Origin: CAVWUA01 sp963758025
GTDB lineage: Bacteria; Planctomycetota; Planctomycetia; Isosphaerales; Isosphaeraceae
Assembly: GCA_963758025.1 (NCBI GenBank)
Contig: CAVWUA010000009.1
Span: forward strand, 124,001 to 188,000
Length of the DNA stretch: 64,000 nucleotides
Reading direction: 5' to 3'
In this document: positions 8,647-18,687 of the stretch, piece by piece
Numbering within the stretch: position 1 is the stretch's first letter
How the letters are laid out: each line of letters opens with the position of its first letter
Program-made: the position numbers and the translations under genes
The notes under the pieces: model-generated
The model's database searches: none
What the model saw: only the letters and a program-made list of their open reading frames with translations
What the model was told of the DNA's origin: nothing

Positions 8647-8695
8647 GGCCGCGGGACCGTCATCCACTCCGGTGACGGTCCCGCGGCCTTTTTTT
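8647..8695 (+). terminator. Rho-independent terminator
   Basis: A perfect 16-base stem (8647-8662 GGCCGCGGGACCGTCA pairing with 8673-8688) with a 10-base loop, followed by seven T residues. This is a textbook intrinsic terminator for the DUF1559-lipoprotein unit. Confidence 0.95.
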
Positions 8696-9039
8696 ATGAC
8701 GTAGAATTCCGCGGATGGCGCGGATCTCGCAAGAATGATCCACGTGGTATTCCCGAGAGAACACCGGGGACCATGATAAAATTTCTCGTTGAGAATTCGA
8801 TAATTTCTGAATCCAACAATTCACTCAGGCATTCTCGCGTGGTATGTTAACGATTGGCGAATTCCCTGCCCATTGTTCTGAATAAATAACAGAACAGAAC
8901 AATAGCGTCGTTTCGCGGAATTCGCCTTTCTCCGTGACGGGTCGGGGCCGTGTGTCGATCCGAGGATCGAGCGGCAATCCTCCGATCCGTTCGGAGCATG
9001 AGCCGGCCCTTTTTGCCGCCCAGATAGGGAGTCTGCCCG
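8696..9039 (+). promoter_or_regulatory. Leader of second DUF1559 gene, possible sigma-54 site
   Basis: A 340-base non-coding stretch with AT-rich parts, between the terminator and the second DUF1559 gene. At 8854-8870 it reads TTGGCGAATTCCCTGCC, with GG and GC exactly ten bases apart and TTGGC/CTGC agreeing with the sigma-54 -24/-12 consensus (TGGCACG-N4-TTGC). The site lies about 170 bases before the start codon. The palindromic hexamer GAATTC occurs three times in this gap, which may be chance. No gene was seen. Confidence 0.35.
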
Positions 9040-10128
<1,089 letters not shown>

Positions 10129-10168
10129 TCGTGGACGTTGTCCCTCCGATCGAGGGAGGTTCCTCCGC

Positions 10169-10363
10169 ATGAAATCCTTGCTGGCCCGCCTGGGCATGAT
10201 ATTGGTGTTCGTGATCGCGGGTTGTGGGGGCCAATCCTCCGGTCCCACGGCCATCATCCCCCCGGAAAACGAGGGGGCCGCCGTGAATTCCCCGCCCGCC
10301 GAACCCGGCCCTTCCACCGGTCCGAACCGCCCCCAGGGGGAAACCCCGGCGCGGGTGGATTGA
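10169..10363 (+). CDS. Small lipoprotein paired with DUF1559 protein 2
   Basis: A 64-residue protein starting at ATG 10169 after a strong GAGGGAGG site (10152-10159). 'ILVFVIAGCG' is a lipobox with Cys near residue 19; the mature peptide is Pro/Gly/Asn-rich and probably unstructured. It shares the motif GPTA-x(2)-PP-x-EN with the lipoprotein at 8383-8595. Function unknown. It is the second member of a DUF1559-lipoprotein pair. Confidence 0.85.
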   Translation: MKSLLARLGMILVFVIAGCGGQSSGPTAIIPPENEGAAVNSPPAEPGPSTGPNRPQGETPARVD

Positions 10364-10750
10364 CCGCCGGCATCCCGAACGAACCTGGCCCAAACTCCGC
10401 CGGAGACCGGGCTTGGAGTTGATCTTCGCCCCTGGGCCAGTGTAACATGACGTTCGATTATCAGCCTTTTCGGGAACTCCTCTCGGCGGGACGGGACCTG
10501 AACGGACGGATCGGGCCATGGCCGCTATCTCGTGGCGGCTCGCTTCTTGACTCAGTCGATCGCTGTCGCTGGGGATTCACCCCGTGACGATCCCTTCGAC
10601 TTCGAGCGTTGAGAACAGAACAGGACGGCGGCCTTCGTTCGCGGCGGGACGAAAAGCGATCCCACGACGGGAACCTGTCCTCTGTCCTTTGAGCCGTCTC
10701 AAACGGTCACTCGATCGAGAGGACAGGGAATTGCAACCAGGAGACGCACC
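10364..10750. other. Non-coding gap with a nested hairpin
   Basis: No gene seen. A hairpin lies just after the lipoprotein gene: CTGGCCCA (10385-10392) can pair with TGGGCCAG (10433-10440), and inside it AACTCC (10393-10398) with GGAGTT (10415-10420). There is no T-run, so a factor-independent terminator is doubtful. The end of the gap carries the hemG ribosome-binding site (CAGGAGA, about 10738-10744). Confidence 0.5.
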
Positions 10751-12214
10751 TTGGCGGAACGAGCGGCCGGCGTTCGACGGGTCGTGGTGGTGGGCGGGGG
10801 CCTGACCGGGCTTTCGGCCGCGCACCGCTTGACCACGCGAGGCGCGACGGCCCGGTGCCCGGTCGAGGTCGTCTTGCTGGAAGCCAAGGACCGCATCGGC
10901 GGGGCGATCTGGACCGAGACGCGCGACGGCTTCACCCTGGAGGGCGGGGCCGACTCGTTCATCACCAACAAGCCCTGGGCCGTCGATCTCTGCCAGGAAC
11001 TGGGCCTGGGCGATCAACTCATCGCGACCGACCCGCAGCACCGGCGGTCGTTCGTCGTCCGCGAAGGGCGCTTGCTGCCGGTTCCCGAGGGGTTCGTGCT
11101 GATGGCGCCGAACCGCCTCGCGCCGCTGCTGACGACGCCGATCCTCTCCTTGCGCGGCAAGCTCCGCATGCTGATGGACCTGGTCCTGCCCCGGAAAACC
11201 GACGAGAACGACGAGAGCCTGGCGTCGTTCGTCCGCCGCCGGCTGGGCCGCGAGGCGCTGGACCGCCTGGTCCAGCCGCTCGTCGGCGGGATCTACACGG
11301 CCGACCCGGCCGAGCTGAGCCTGAAGGCGACGCTCTCGCAGTTCGTGTCGATGGAACAGCAGCACCGCAGCCTGATCCTCGCGGCGCGTCGGAAGGCCCG
11401 CGCCGATCGCGCGGCCGAGCGGCACGCTTCGGGCGCGCGCTACGGGATGTTCGTCACGCTGGCCGACGGCATGGGGACCTTGCCTCGCACGCTGGCCGGG
11501 ACGCTGCCCCCCGGCTCGGTCCGCACCGGGACCGTCGTGCGGCGGATCGCCCGGCCCGATCCGTCCGGCCCCTGGCGGGTGGAACTGCTCGACGGCCCGC
11601 CGATCGAGGCCGACGCCGTGCTCCTGACGACCGAGGCCCACGCCTCGGCCCGCCTGGTCGATCCGCTCGACTCCGACCTGGCCCAGCTTCTGCGGTCGAT
11701 CCCGTACGCGTCGTCGGCCATCGCCAATATCGCCTACCGGCGCGACCAGGTGACCCACCCGCTCGACGGCTTCGGCGCGGTCGTGCCGGCGATCGAGAAC
11801 CGGCAGATCCTGGCCGTCTCCTTCACCAGCGTGAAGTTCCCCCGCCGCGCTCCGGCCGGAACCGTCCTGATGCGGGTCTTCGTCGGCGGGGCGACTCAGC
11901 CCGAGCTGTTCGAGCGGGACGACGCGGAGATCGAGACGATCGTCCGCCGCGAACTCGGGGAGTTGCTGGGGGCCTCGGGCGATCCGCTTCTGTTCGAGGT
12001 CGCCCGCCACCCGCGCGGGATGCCGCAGTACACGCTCGGCCACCTCGACCGGGTCGCCCGGATTCGCCAGCGGGTCCAGAGTCACGACCGGCTGTTCCTG
12101 GCGGGCAACGCCTTCGACGGTGTCGGTGTCCCGGACTGCGTGCGCTCCGGCCAGGATGCCGCCGACGCGGTCCTCGCCGCCCTCGCCGCCGCCGACAAGA
12201 CGGCCGCCGCGTGA
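10751..12214 (+). CDS. hemG: Protoporphyrinogen/coproporphyrinogen oxidase (HemG/HemY type)
   Basis: A 487-residue flavoprotein that would oxidise the porphyrinogen intermediate late in heme synthesis using FAD and oxygen. The FAD-binding motif is VVVGGGLTGLSAAHRL (from residue 12), followed by 'LLEAKDRIGGAIWTETRDGF' and 'LEGGADSF'; the C-terminal FAD motif is 'LFLAGNAFDGVGVPDCVRSG'. Start is a TTG preceded by CAGGAG at good spacing. Sequence alone does not separate a protoporphyrinogen oxidase from a coproporphyrinogen oxidase of the coproporphyrin-dependent route. Same strand as hemDE, with the two DUF1559 modules in between. Confidence 0.93.
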   Translation: MAERAAGVRRVVVVGGGLTGLSAAHRLTTRGATARCPVEVVLLEAKDRIGGAIWTETRDGFTLEGGADSFITNKPWAVDLCQELGLGDQLIATDPQHRRSFVVREGRLLPVPEGFVLMAPNRLAPLLTTPILSLRGKLRMLMDLVLPRKTDENDESLASFVRRRLGREALDRLVQPLVGGIYTADPAELSLKATLSQFVSMEQQHRSLILAARRKARADRAAERHASGARYGMFVTLADGMGTLPRTLAGTLPPGSVRTGTVVRRIARPDPSGPWRVELLDGPPIEADAVLLTTEAHASARLVDPLDSDLAQLLRSIPYASSAIANIAYRRDQVTHPLDGFGAVVPAIENRQILAVSFTSVKFPRRAPAGTVLMRVFVGGATQPELFERDDAEIETIVRRELGELLGASGDPLLFEVARHPRGMPQYTLGHLDRVARIRQRVQSHDRLFLAGNAFDGVGVPDCVRSGQDAADAVLAALAAADKTAAA

Positions 12215-12225
12215 CCGTCCTCGGC

Positions 12226-12262
12226 GACCCATCGCATGCGAATCCCATTGATGTGATGGGTC
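12226..12262. terminator. Hairpin between convergent hemG and mfnB
   Basis: GACCCATC (12226-12233) pairs with GATGGGTC (12255-12262) between two converging genes. The stem is short and no T-run follows, so it is only a candidate terminator. Confidence 0.35.
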
Positions 12263-12322
12263 ATCGAAATAACAAAACGAAGCCATCGGCCAACCGAGGC
12301 CAAGTGACCATCAGAATTGGGC

Positions 12323-13054
12323 TTACGGCGAAAGAACCCTCAAACTGATGGGTTCGGTTTCGGCGGATTTTCCCGAAACGCCCGCGGCCTGGGCCAGCCG
12401 GACGACGCGGGACGGATCGATGGTCCCCCGGCGGTCGCCTCGACCGCACGCGGCGCCCCGGACGGCGAACAGGTCGGGCCGGAGCGGGGCGAGCCGCCGG
12501 ATGGCCGCCTCGTCGAGTCCACCGGCCAGGGCGACGAGCAGCCCACCGCGCCTGGCACGGTCGATCCAGGAGGCCCAGGAGGCGTCGAGGGGAGCCGGAC
12601 GGGACTTCTTCCAGGTATCGACCAGGATGCCCGCGCAGCGAGCGGCCAGGGCGGCGTCGAGCACGGCGTCCGGATGGGGGGCGTCGGCCTCGGCCCAGTC
12701 GGCATAGGCGACGGCCACCCACGCCGGCCCATCCCCCAGGGACCGTCGAAGGGCGTCCCAGCGCGTCTCCCAGCCAGGCCCGGCACCGGCCAGACCGAGC
12801 TTGCGGTAGGAGAGGCCGGGGATTGCCTCGAAAACCGCGGGCAACCCCTCCGGGTTCAGTTCGGCCAGTTCCCCCAGCGCGACGCTGACCGGCACCTCCG
12901 GCGGCAGGGCCAGGCGCACCTCTCGCCAGACGTCGGCCTCGGCCCGACCGAGCGGCCCGCGATCCGGTTCCTTCACGTCGATGACCGTCGCCCCGCCTCG
13001 CCAGGCCGCGCGGGCTTCCTCGACCGATCGCACGCTCACCAGCAGACCCGCCAC
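12323..13054 (-). CDS. mfnB: MfnB-like (5-formylfuran-3-yl)methyl phosphate synthase
   Basis: A 243-residue protein matching MfnB (formerly DUF556), which condenses two glyceraldehyde-3-phosphate molecules to start the furan ring of methanofuran. Conserved blocks are 'VIDVKEPDRGPLG' (K28), 'YRKLGLAG' (K85), 'VAVAYADW', 'AGILVDTWKKS' (K149/K150), 'LVALAGGLDE' and 'FAVRGAACGRGDRRG'. The three lysines sit where the archaeal enzyme has its functional ones, as I recall them. Start is GTG at 13054 with GGGAGG 8 bases upstream. Planctomycetes are known to carry an archaeal-type tetrahydromethanopterin/methanofuran C1 pathway; this gene fits that, although no other pathway gene is in the window. Confidence 0.88.
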   Translation of the reverse strand: MAGLLVSVRSVEEARAAWRGGATVIDVKEPDRGPLGRAEADVWREVRLALPPEVPVSVALGELAELNPEGLPAVFEAIPGLSYRKLGLAGAGPGWETRWDALRRSLGDGPAWVAVAYADWAEADAPHPDAVLDAALAARCAGILVDTWKKSRPAPLDASWASWIDRARRGGLLVALAGGLDEAAIRRLAPLRPDLFAVRGAACGRGDRRGTIDPSRVVRLAQAAGVSGKSAETEPISLRVLSP

Positions 13055-13087
13055 GCCCGTCCTCCCAAAGGCTCAAAACATCCTCAA

Positions 13088-13888
13088 TCAAGGCCGCAGG
13101 ATCTCGTAGCGGCGGACGCGGTCGAGGCGGAACGACTTCTCGAAGGCGTCGATGTGGCAGAGGGCCACGACGTAGGCAATGCCCCCCTTGTGGACGAACC
13201 GCCGGGGGGTGATCTCGCGCTGGGTGCCGCTGCCTCGGCCGCCCGTGTATTCCATGCGGACCCGGAATCCCATGCGGATCGCCTCGTTCATCGCATCCCA
13301 GCCATTCGGGGCCGGTTCGGGACCGATCGGGTCGAAGATGGGATAGGCGACGGTCGGGGTGGCCTTGCCGTTCAGGGCCAGCCAGAGGTCCTTCACCCGC
13401 AGGCAGTCGGCCAGGGCGCGGTGGTTGCCTTCGGGGTTCAGGCCAAGGGCCTTCGCCAGCGTGTCGAGCCGGTGGTTGGGCACGGTCGGCAGGCGTTTCC
13501 GCGCCAGGGCGAGGGTGTCGATCACCTCGAATTCGGGCAGAGGGCGGCCGAGCCGGGCCAGTTCCCGACCGAGGAAGCTGGCATCGAACCGGGCGTTGTG
13601 TGCCAGCAGGACCGTCCGCCGAGGGTCTCCCAGCCAGTCGAGGAACTCCGGCACGACGACCGCCGCCTTCGACGCGCCGATCAGGTCGGCATCGCCGATC
13701 CCGTGCACGGCCTGCGCGGCGGGCGACATCGGCCGGCACGGGTGGACCAGCCGCTCGAACCGGCCCCACTCGCGGCCCGACGGATCGAACCGCACCGCGC
13801 CGATCTCGACGATCCGGTCCGTCTCGGCAAAGAGGCCGGTCGTTTCCAGGTCGAAGGCCACATACTCGCCCGTCCTCGCGTCGCTCAT
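13088..13888 (-). CDS. DEDDh 3'-5' exonuclease fused to a WYL domain
   Basis: A 266-residue two-domain protein. Residues 8-170 form a DnaQ-type exonuclease with all DEDDh residues: D13 and E15 in 'FDLETTG', D102 in 'HNARFD', and H156/D161 in 'HRALAD'. Residues about 197-263 ('MNEAIRMGFRVRMEYTGG' through 'KSFRLDRVRRYEIL') look like a WYL domain, a ligand-sensing SH3-like barrel usually found in transcription regulators. No DNA-binding helix-turn-helix is present. The C-terminal domain may sense a nucleic acid or nucleotide and control the nuclease. The gene lies between mfnB and argC on the same strand. Role unknown; DNA repair or stress response is an inference. Confidence 0.85.
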   Translation of the reverse strand: MSDARTGEYVAFDLETTGLFAETDRIVEIGAVRFDPSGREWGRFERLVHPCRPMSPAAQAVHGIGDADLIGASKAAVVVPEFLDWLGDPRRTVLLAHNARFDASFLGRELARLGRPLPEFEVIDTLALARKRLPTVPNHRLDTLAKALGLNPEGNHRALADCLRVKDLWLALNGKATPTVAYPIFDPIGPEPAPNGWDAMNEAIRMGFRVRMEYTGGRGSGTQREITPRRFVHKGGIAYVVALCHIDAFEKSFRLDRVRRYEILRP

Positions 13889-13922
13889 CGCCGCCGATTC
13901 CTCCCTCCGCTGATTCCCCTGG

Positions 13923-14944
13923 TCACGCGAGCAAGCCCGTCGTTTCCGGGTGCCCGTACATCAGGTTGAAGTTCTGCACGGCGACGCCCGAGGCCCCTTT
14001 GATCAGGTTATCGAGGCAGGCGACGATCACGATCCGCCCGCGCACCACGCGGAGGGTGATATCGCAGAAGTTCGTGAAGGCCGAATCCTTCGTCGCCGGC
14101 AGGTGCTTCACGACCCGGACGAAGGGGCTCCCTTTGTAGAAGCTGTGGTACATCTCGAACAGGTCGTGCTCGACGGCCTTCCCCTTCGGCTCGGCGTAGA
14201 TCGTCGCCAGGATGCCCCGGTCCATCGGGACGAGGTGCGGGGTGAAGATCACCTCGACCGGCTCCCCCTGGTTCTTGCCGACGTCGCTGAGCACCTGGTC
14301 GATCTCGGGCGTGTGGCGGTGCCGGCCGACGTTGTAGGCCGAGAAGTTCTCGTTACATTCGGGGAAGTGGGTCGTCAGCTTCGGCGTGCGCCCGCGCCCG
14401 AGACGCCGCTCTTGGCGTCGATGATGATGTTCCCGCGTTCGATCGCGTCGTGGGCAATCAGGGGGGCCAGGGCCAGGATGCTCGTCGAGGTGTAGCAGCC
14501 CGGATTGGCGATCAGGTTCGCCCGGGGGATCTGCTCGCGGTACAGCTCGGGGAGACCGTACACGGCCTCGCTCAGGCCGTCGGCGTCGCTGTGCTCGTGG
14601 TCGTACCACTCCTGATAGACGCGGGCATCCTTGAGGCGGTAGTCGGCGCTGAGGTCGATCACGCGCATGCCGCGCCGTCGGAGTTCGGGAGCGGCGGCCA
14701 TGCTGGCGACGTGGGGCAGGGCGAGGAACGCCACCTCGGCATCGCCGGCCACGCGCTCGGGCTCGAACGGCTCGCACGCCAGGTCGGTCCGCCCGGCGAG
14801 GCTCGGGTGCACGGCGTCGAGTCTCGGGGACTCCTCCTGCCGCGAGGTCGCCATCACGACCCGGGCGCCGGGATGCCCGAGCAAGATCCGGATCAACTCC
14901 CGGGCCGCGTAGCCGGAGGCCCCCACGATCGCAACGTCCGTCAT
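13923..14944 (-). CDS. argC: N-acetyl-gamma-glutamyl-phosphate reductase (frame break)
   Basis: ArgC reduces N-acetylglutamyl phosphate in arginine synthesis. The N-terminal part (14944 down to about 14390) has 'VAIVGASGYAARELIRIL', 'LALPHVASM', 'IDLSADYRL' and the catalytic-cysteine block 'NPGCYTSTSILALAPL'. The C-terminal part continues in another frame with 'TPKLTTHFPECNENFSAYNV', 'HRHTPEID', 'FTPHLVPMDRGI' and 'DNLIKGASGVAVQNFNLM'. The two meet at 'SGVSGAGR|TPK', where one C appears to be missing near 14390 in a GCG-rich run. Conservation on both sides points to a base-calling indel rather than a dead gene. The start ATG overlaps the stop of the upstream membrane-protein gene (ATGA), so the two are translationally coupled. 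Confidence 0.9.
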
Positions 14945-17474
14945 ATCGCCCTCAAAGCAGAAAGCCTGGTCTGTCGTTTAGCCACCCACCAGTATGCCAG
15001 GAACCAGCCCAGCCACGCCACGCCGGAGACGGCCAGCCCTTCCGCGGCGGCCCGGCCGCGATAGACGAGCCGGAGCGTCCAGCGCCCCGGCCCGGGGACG
15101 CGCACCCCCTGCCAGCCGGCGCCGGACTCGTTGACGAACAGACGCACGATCGTCGCGGGACGTTCGCCCGACGGCCCTCGCCAGACCGCCCGCCACTCGG
15201 GATCGTCGAGCTGGGTCAACAGGACGTAGCCCTCCCCAACGTCCGGGACCTCGACCTCCACCCGCTCCGGCAACGGCGACCGCCAGCGCAACGGCTCGGC
15301 GGATTCGAGATAGTGGAACACGACCTCAGGATTGCTGAGCTGCTGGAGCAAGTAGGCTTCCTGCCGCCGGATCGAGATGGGCAGAAACCAGGCGCGGACC
15401 GGGCGGGGGACGGGGCGCCAGACGAGATACGTCGCCACCTCGGGACCGAGCAGGTCCACCCCGGCTGCGGCCATAGGTCCAGCGGGCCAGCTCGGGATCG
15501 CGCACGGCGGTCGGCGGTCGGCCGTTCCAGTCGAGCGGCACCCCCTGGCGGAGCAGCGGTTCCAGGTCGATCTGGTGAATGACACGCATGCCGGCGCCCG
15601 TCGCCCGCAGGGCCGGAAGGACGTAATATGCCTTGGAGGCGGTCGGGTCGTGGGTGGCCAGAGAGGTCAGCCAACGCATCGCGGGGCGGTCGAGCGTACG
15701 ATACGCGGGCAACGGGGCGACCCCCGCGACCATCGCCAGGTTCCCCTGCCCGTCGATGACCCGCGTGCCGTCCGGCTCGGCCTCCAGGGCGGCCAGCACC
15801 GGACTTTGCGACGCCAGGGGGCGGATCGGTCCCGACTCGATCGATCGTAGCAGGTGGCCGAACACCAGCAGATCGACGACCGTCACCCCCAGCAAACCCA
15901 ACGCGAGCCGTCGCGGATGACGGCCGAGCAGCAACACGATCATGCCCAGCCCGAGGCACAGGACCGCTGTCGGCCCGAGTTCCCCGGCATAGATCGCGGC
16001 GCGGTCCGGAACGAGCCGCGCCTCGGCGGGGTTCCGGCCCTGGCGGATCAGACCAGTCACGACGATCGCATCCTCGGGCGGCTGGCGGATTTTCCGGAGC
16101 GTGGGGCGGAGCGCACCATCGTCATGCCACGGACGCAAGCTGGCGGCCACCTCGACCGCCGCCGCCAGCGGGTGCCTCGGCTGGAGGTCGCCGCTGGCAA
16201 TCGCCGCCTCGACGGCCCCGACGATCACCGCGACCAGGCCCGCCGCGATGATAAGCCCCACAGCCAGCGACCGTGACGGCCGGGGCCACTCGCCGGAGTG
16301 CAGGCTATCGAACCCCCGCGCCGCCAGCAGCACCAGGGCCAGCTCGGTCGCCAAACCCCACCGAGCCGGGGCTCGGAAAAAGGAGAAGCCCGGAAGCTGG
16401 ATCACATACCGGAACCCCGGGACATACGGCCCAAGGCTCAGGAGCAAGCTCCCCAGAGCCAGCCATCCCAGCGCGCGGGTTGCCGGGTCGCGCCGCCAGG
16501 CACGCCGCATGCTTCCCAAAGCCAGCAGCAAAGGGGCCAGGCCAATGTAGGTCAGGTGCTCCTCGGGAGACGTGTGGAAGGCATCCCACGCCAGGGGACG
16601 CCACAGCGGCGAGCGGTGGAACAGCCCCGGCGCGGCGTAACTCACGAGATGGACCGGGGACGCGGCGAACCCGGAGAGATAGGCGAACGTGCGGTCGGTC
16701 TCGGCGAGCTGCGCCAGGCGGTACGTCGGCCAGAGCTGCGCCGCCGAGAGCGGGAGGACCAGCGCCGACCGCGCGCGATCAGCCCCAAAGCCCCCCAGCC
16801 AGCCCGACGCAAACCCTCGGGCCGCTCGATCAGCCCCCACAACGCCAGCCCCAGGACGCCGACCTGCGTGATGAACGCGAGCTGGAAATGCCCCGGCAGG
16901 GTCTGGACAGCCAGCAGCGCCGCCAATCCCAGCACGCCTCGGAGGTTCCCCCGCCCTCGTGCCAGGGGCCAGGCCAGGCCCCACGCCCAGGGCATCCAGC
17001 AGCCGACGGTGTATCCCCACTGATGCGGCAGGTGAATCACGAAGAAGCCACACGTCGCCCAGGCAAAACCCGCCAGCGACTCCGCCGAGCGTCGCTGCTC
17101 CCGAACCGCCGCGCGGTCCAGAAGGCCCCCAGGCCACCAAACAGCGTATGGAGGACCAGGCTCGCGGTGTAGGCTGCCTCGGTCGGAAGCAGACCGTAGA
17201 GCAGGAGATGCGGCGGGTAATAGACTCCCATCTGGCTCTCGGCCAGGCCCGGAAAGCCGTAGCCCCAGAGGTCGTTCCAGAGCGGAAGCCGGACCTCCCG
17301 GATCGCGTGGTGGAGCACATCCATCAGGCCGATCGAGAACCGGGTCACATCGCCACCGACCGGCATCCGACCGCCAAACCCGAAGGGCCAGAGCCAGGCG
17401 GCCAGCCCGGCCAGCAATAGCCCCACAATCACCGCCAACCGACGACGACCCGGCTCCCGCGCTGTGTGCTCCAA
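14941..17474 (-). CDS. YfhO-like multi-span membrane protein (three frame breaks)
   Basis: A protein of about 840 residues read in four consecutive frame segments: 17474 to about 17088, to about 16770, to about 15470, then to 14941. It starts with a hydrophobic segment, then 'GGDVTRFSIGLMDVLHHAIR' and 'LPLWNDLWGYGFPGLAESQMGVYYPPHLLLYGLLP', typical of YfhO-like proteins related to GT-C glycosyltransferases. About a dozen hydrophobic helices follow, then a soluble C-terminal part and a last helix near 'GVAWLGWFLAYWWVAKR'. The apparent changes are two single-base losses and one gain. Proteins of this group have been linked to glycosylation of cell-wall polymers; the substrate here is unknown. 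It is coupled to argC by a 4-base overlap. Confidence 0.8.
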
Positions 17475-17778
17475 GTCCCCCGCCTTCCCGATTTCTGGTG
17501 TCCGTCGGATCCTTTTACTTTTTTACATCAGGAAAAATTTACAATCGTCATGTCTCCGCCGCCATGCCTTGATCCGGGTTGGACCGACGACGGAAAGGAC
17601 TTGAGGAATTCTAACGATTTATCCTTAATAGAGTTACGTCGATTGGCAATCCCCAGGAACTCCGGCCGGTTCGACCATTGGCACGGGACCTGCAATTCCT
17701 CAAGAGCGATTCGGCCGGAAAGCGAATGAGGCCGGGGTTCACACGACGGTATCCTTTCAAACTCAAGGAGGAGTTGCC
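17475..17778 (+). promoter_or_regulatory. csrA upstream region with sigma-54-like promoter
   Basis: A 304-base gap between divergent genes. At 17678-17694 it reads TTGGCACGGGACCTGCA, a near-perfect -24/-12 sigma-54 element (TGGCACG-N4-TTGC consensus, one mismatch, GG and GC separated by exactly ten bases). A transcript would start near 17705, about 70 bases before csrA. An AAGGAGG ribosome-binding site lies at 17764-17770. The rest of the gap shows no gene. Confidence 0.6.
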
Positions 17779-17970
17779 ATGTTGGTTCTGAGCAGGAAGC
17801 TCGGTCAGCGGTTCCAGGTTGGCCCCGATGTCCGCATCACCATCGTCAAGATCGACCGTAACTCCGTGCGGATCGGGATCGAGGCGCCCGGCGGTATGAC
17901 GATCTATCGCGAGGAGATCCTCCGCGATTCATCCTCCGAACGACCGGCGAAGATGGTCGAGGCGGCCTGA
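17779..17970 (+). CDS. csrA: Carbon storage regulator CsrA
   Basis: A 63-residue RNA-binding regulator. It begins 'MLVLSRKLGQRF' and continues 'ITIVKIDRNSVRIGIEAPGG' and 'IYREEIL', covering the five beta-strands and C-terminal helix of the CsrA/RsmA dimer, including L4, R6 and a basic segment near residue 44. CsrA binds GGA-containing leaders and blocks or stabilises mRNAs, often controlling motility and carbon storage. The gene is monocistronic as far as can be seen, with a consensus AAGGAGG site and a sigma-54-like promoter upstream. No flagellar gene or fliW lies in the window. Confidence 0.96.
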   Translation: MLVLSRKLGQRFQVGPDVRITIVKIDRNSVRIGIEAPGGMTIYREEILRDSSSERPAKMVEAA

Positions 17971-18201
17971 GCTGGGAATGTCTCGCAAGCCGCACCCCGC
18001 CGACTCTTCATTTCCCTCCCGCAACACCGAGCACGATCCGACCGAGGCGCGGTCCCGTTTGATGGGGCCCCGAGGACCGCTTCCTCCAGGCTTGGGAACG
18101 TGATTTTCTCCCCCACCCTCAATATTTGGGCGCGGTCGCGGAACCTTCCCATAGAGTCCGAGTGATCCCCGCGAACCCGCATGTTGAGGGAGGACGACGC
18201 C

Positions 18202-18687
18202 TTGCGCTACGTGATGAAACAGAAGCTGTTCTGCTGGGGCGATGACTTCACGATCAAGGACGACGCCGGCCGCGATGTCTTCTTCGTGGACGGCAAGGCC
18301 TTCAGCTTCGGCGACCAGCTCTCGTTTCAGGACATGCACGGCCACGAGCTGGCGTTCATTCGGCAAAGGCTCCTGAGCTGGGGGCCAACCTACGAGATCT
18401 ACCGGCGCGGCGAACTGCAAGCGATCGTCAAGAAGGCCATCTTTACCTTCTTTCAGTGTCGCTTCACCGTGGACGTCCCCGGCCCTGATGACCTGGAGGC
18501 CAGCGGCGACTTCACCGACCACGAATACCACTTCGAGCGTCACGGGCGACCCGTCGCCACGGTGTCGAAGCGCTGGTTTTCATGGACCGATACCTATGGC
18601 GTGGAGATCGCCGAGGGGCAGGACGACGTCCTGATCCTCGCCGCGACGGTCGTCATCGACATGGCGTGCCACGAGCAGGAAGATTGA
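18202..18687 (+). CDS. LURP-one-related (YxjI-type) protein
   Basis: A 161-residue protein of the LURP-one/Tubby-like fold: 'RYVMKQKLFCWGDDFTIKD', 'FFVDGKAFSFGDQLSFQD', 'LLSWGPTYEIYRRGEL' and 'VSKRWFSWTDTYGVEI'. I chose a TTG start at 18202 because family members begin MRYVMKQK and a GAGGGAGGA site lies 8-16 bases upstream; an ATG at 18181 would place that site inside the gene. Bacterial members are uncharacterised; a membrane-associated or lipid-binding role has been suggested for the fold. No signal peptide. Confidence 0.88.
   Translation: MRYVMKQKLFCWGDDFTIKDDAGRDVFFVDGKAFSFGDQLSFQDMHGHELAFIRQRLLSWGPTYEIYRRGELQAIVKKAIFTFFQCRFTVDVPGPDDLEASGDFTDHEYHFERHGRPVATVSKRWFSWTDTYGVEIAEGQDDVLILAATVVIDMACHEQED

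Noticed and set aside
10577..12286. A 569-residue open frame on the minus strand
   Set aside because: Antisense to the clear hemG-type gene.
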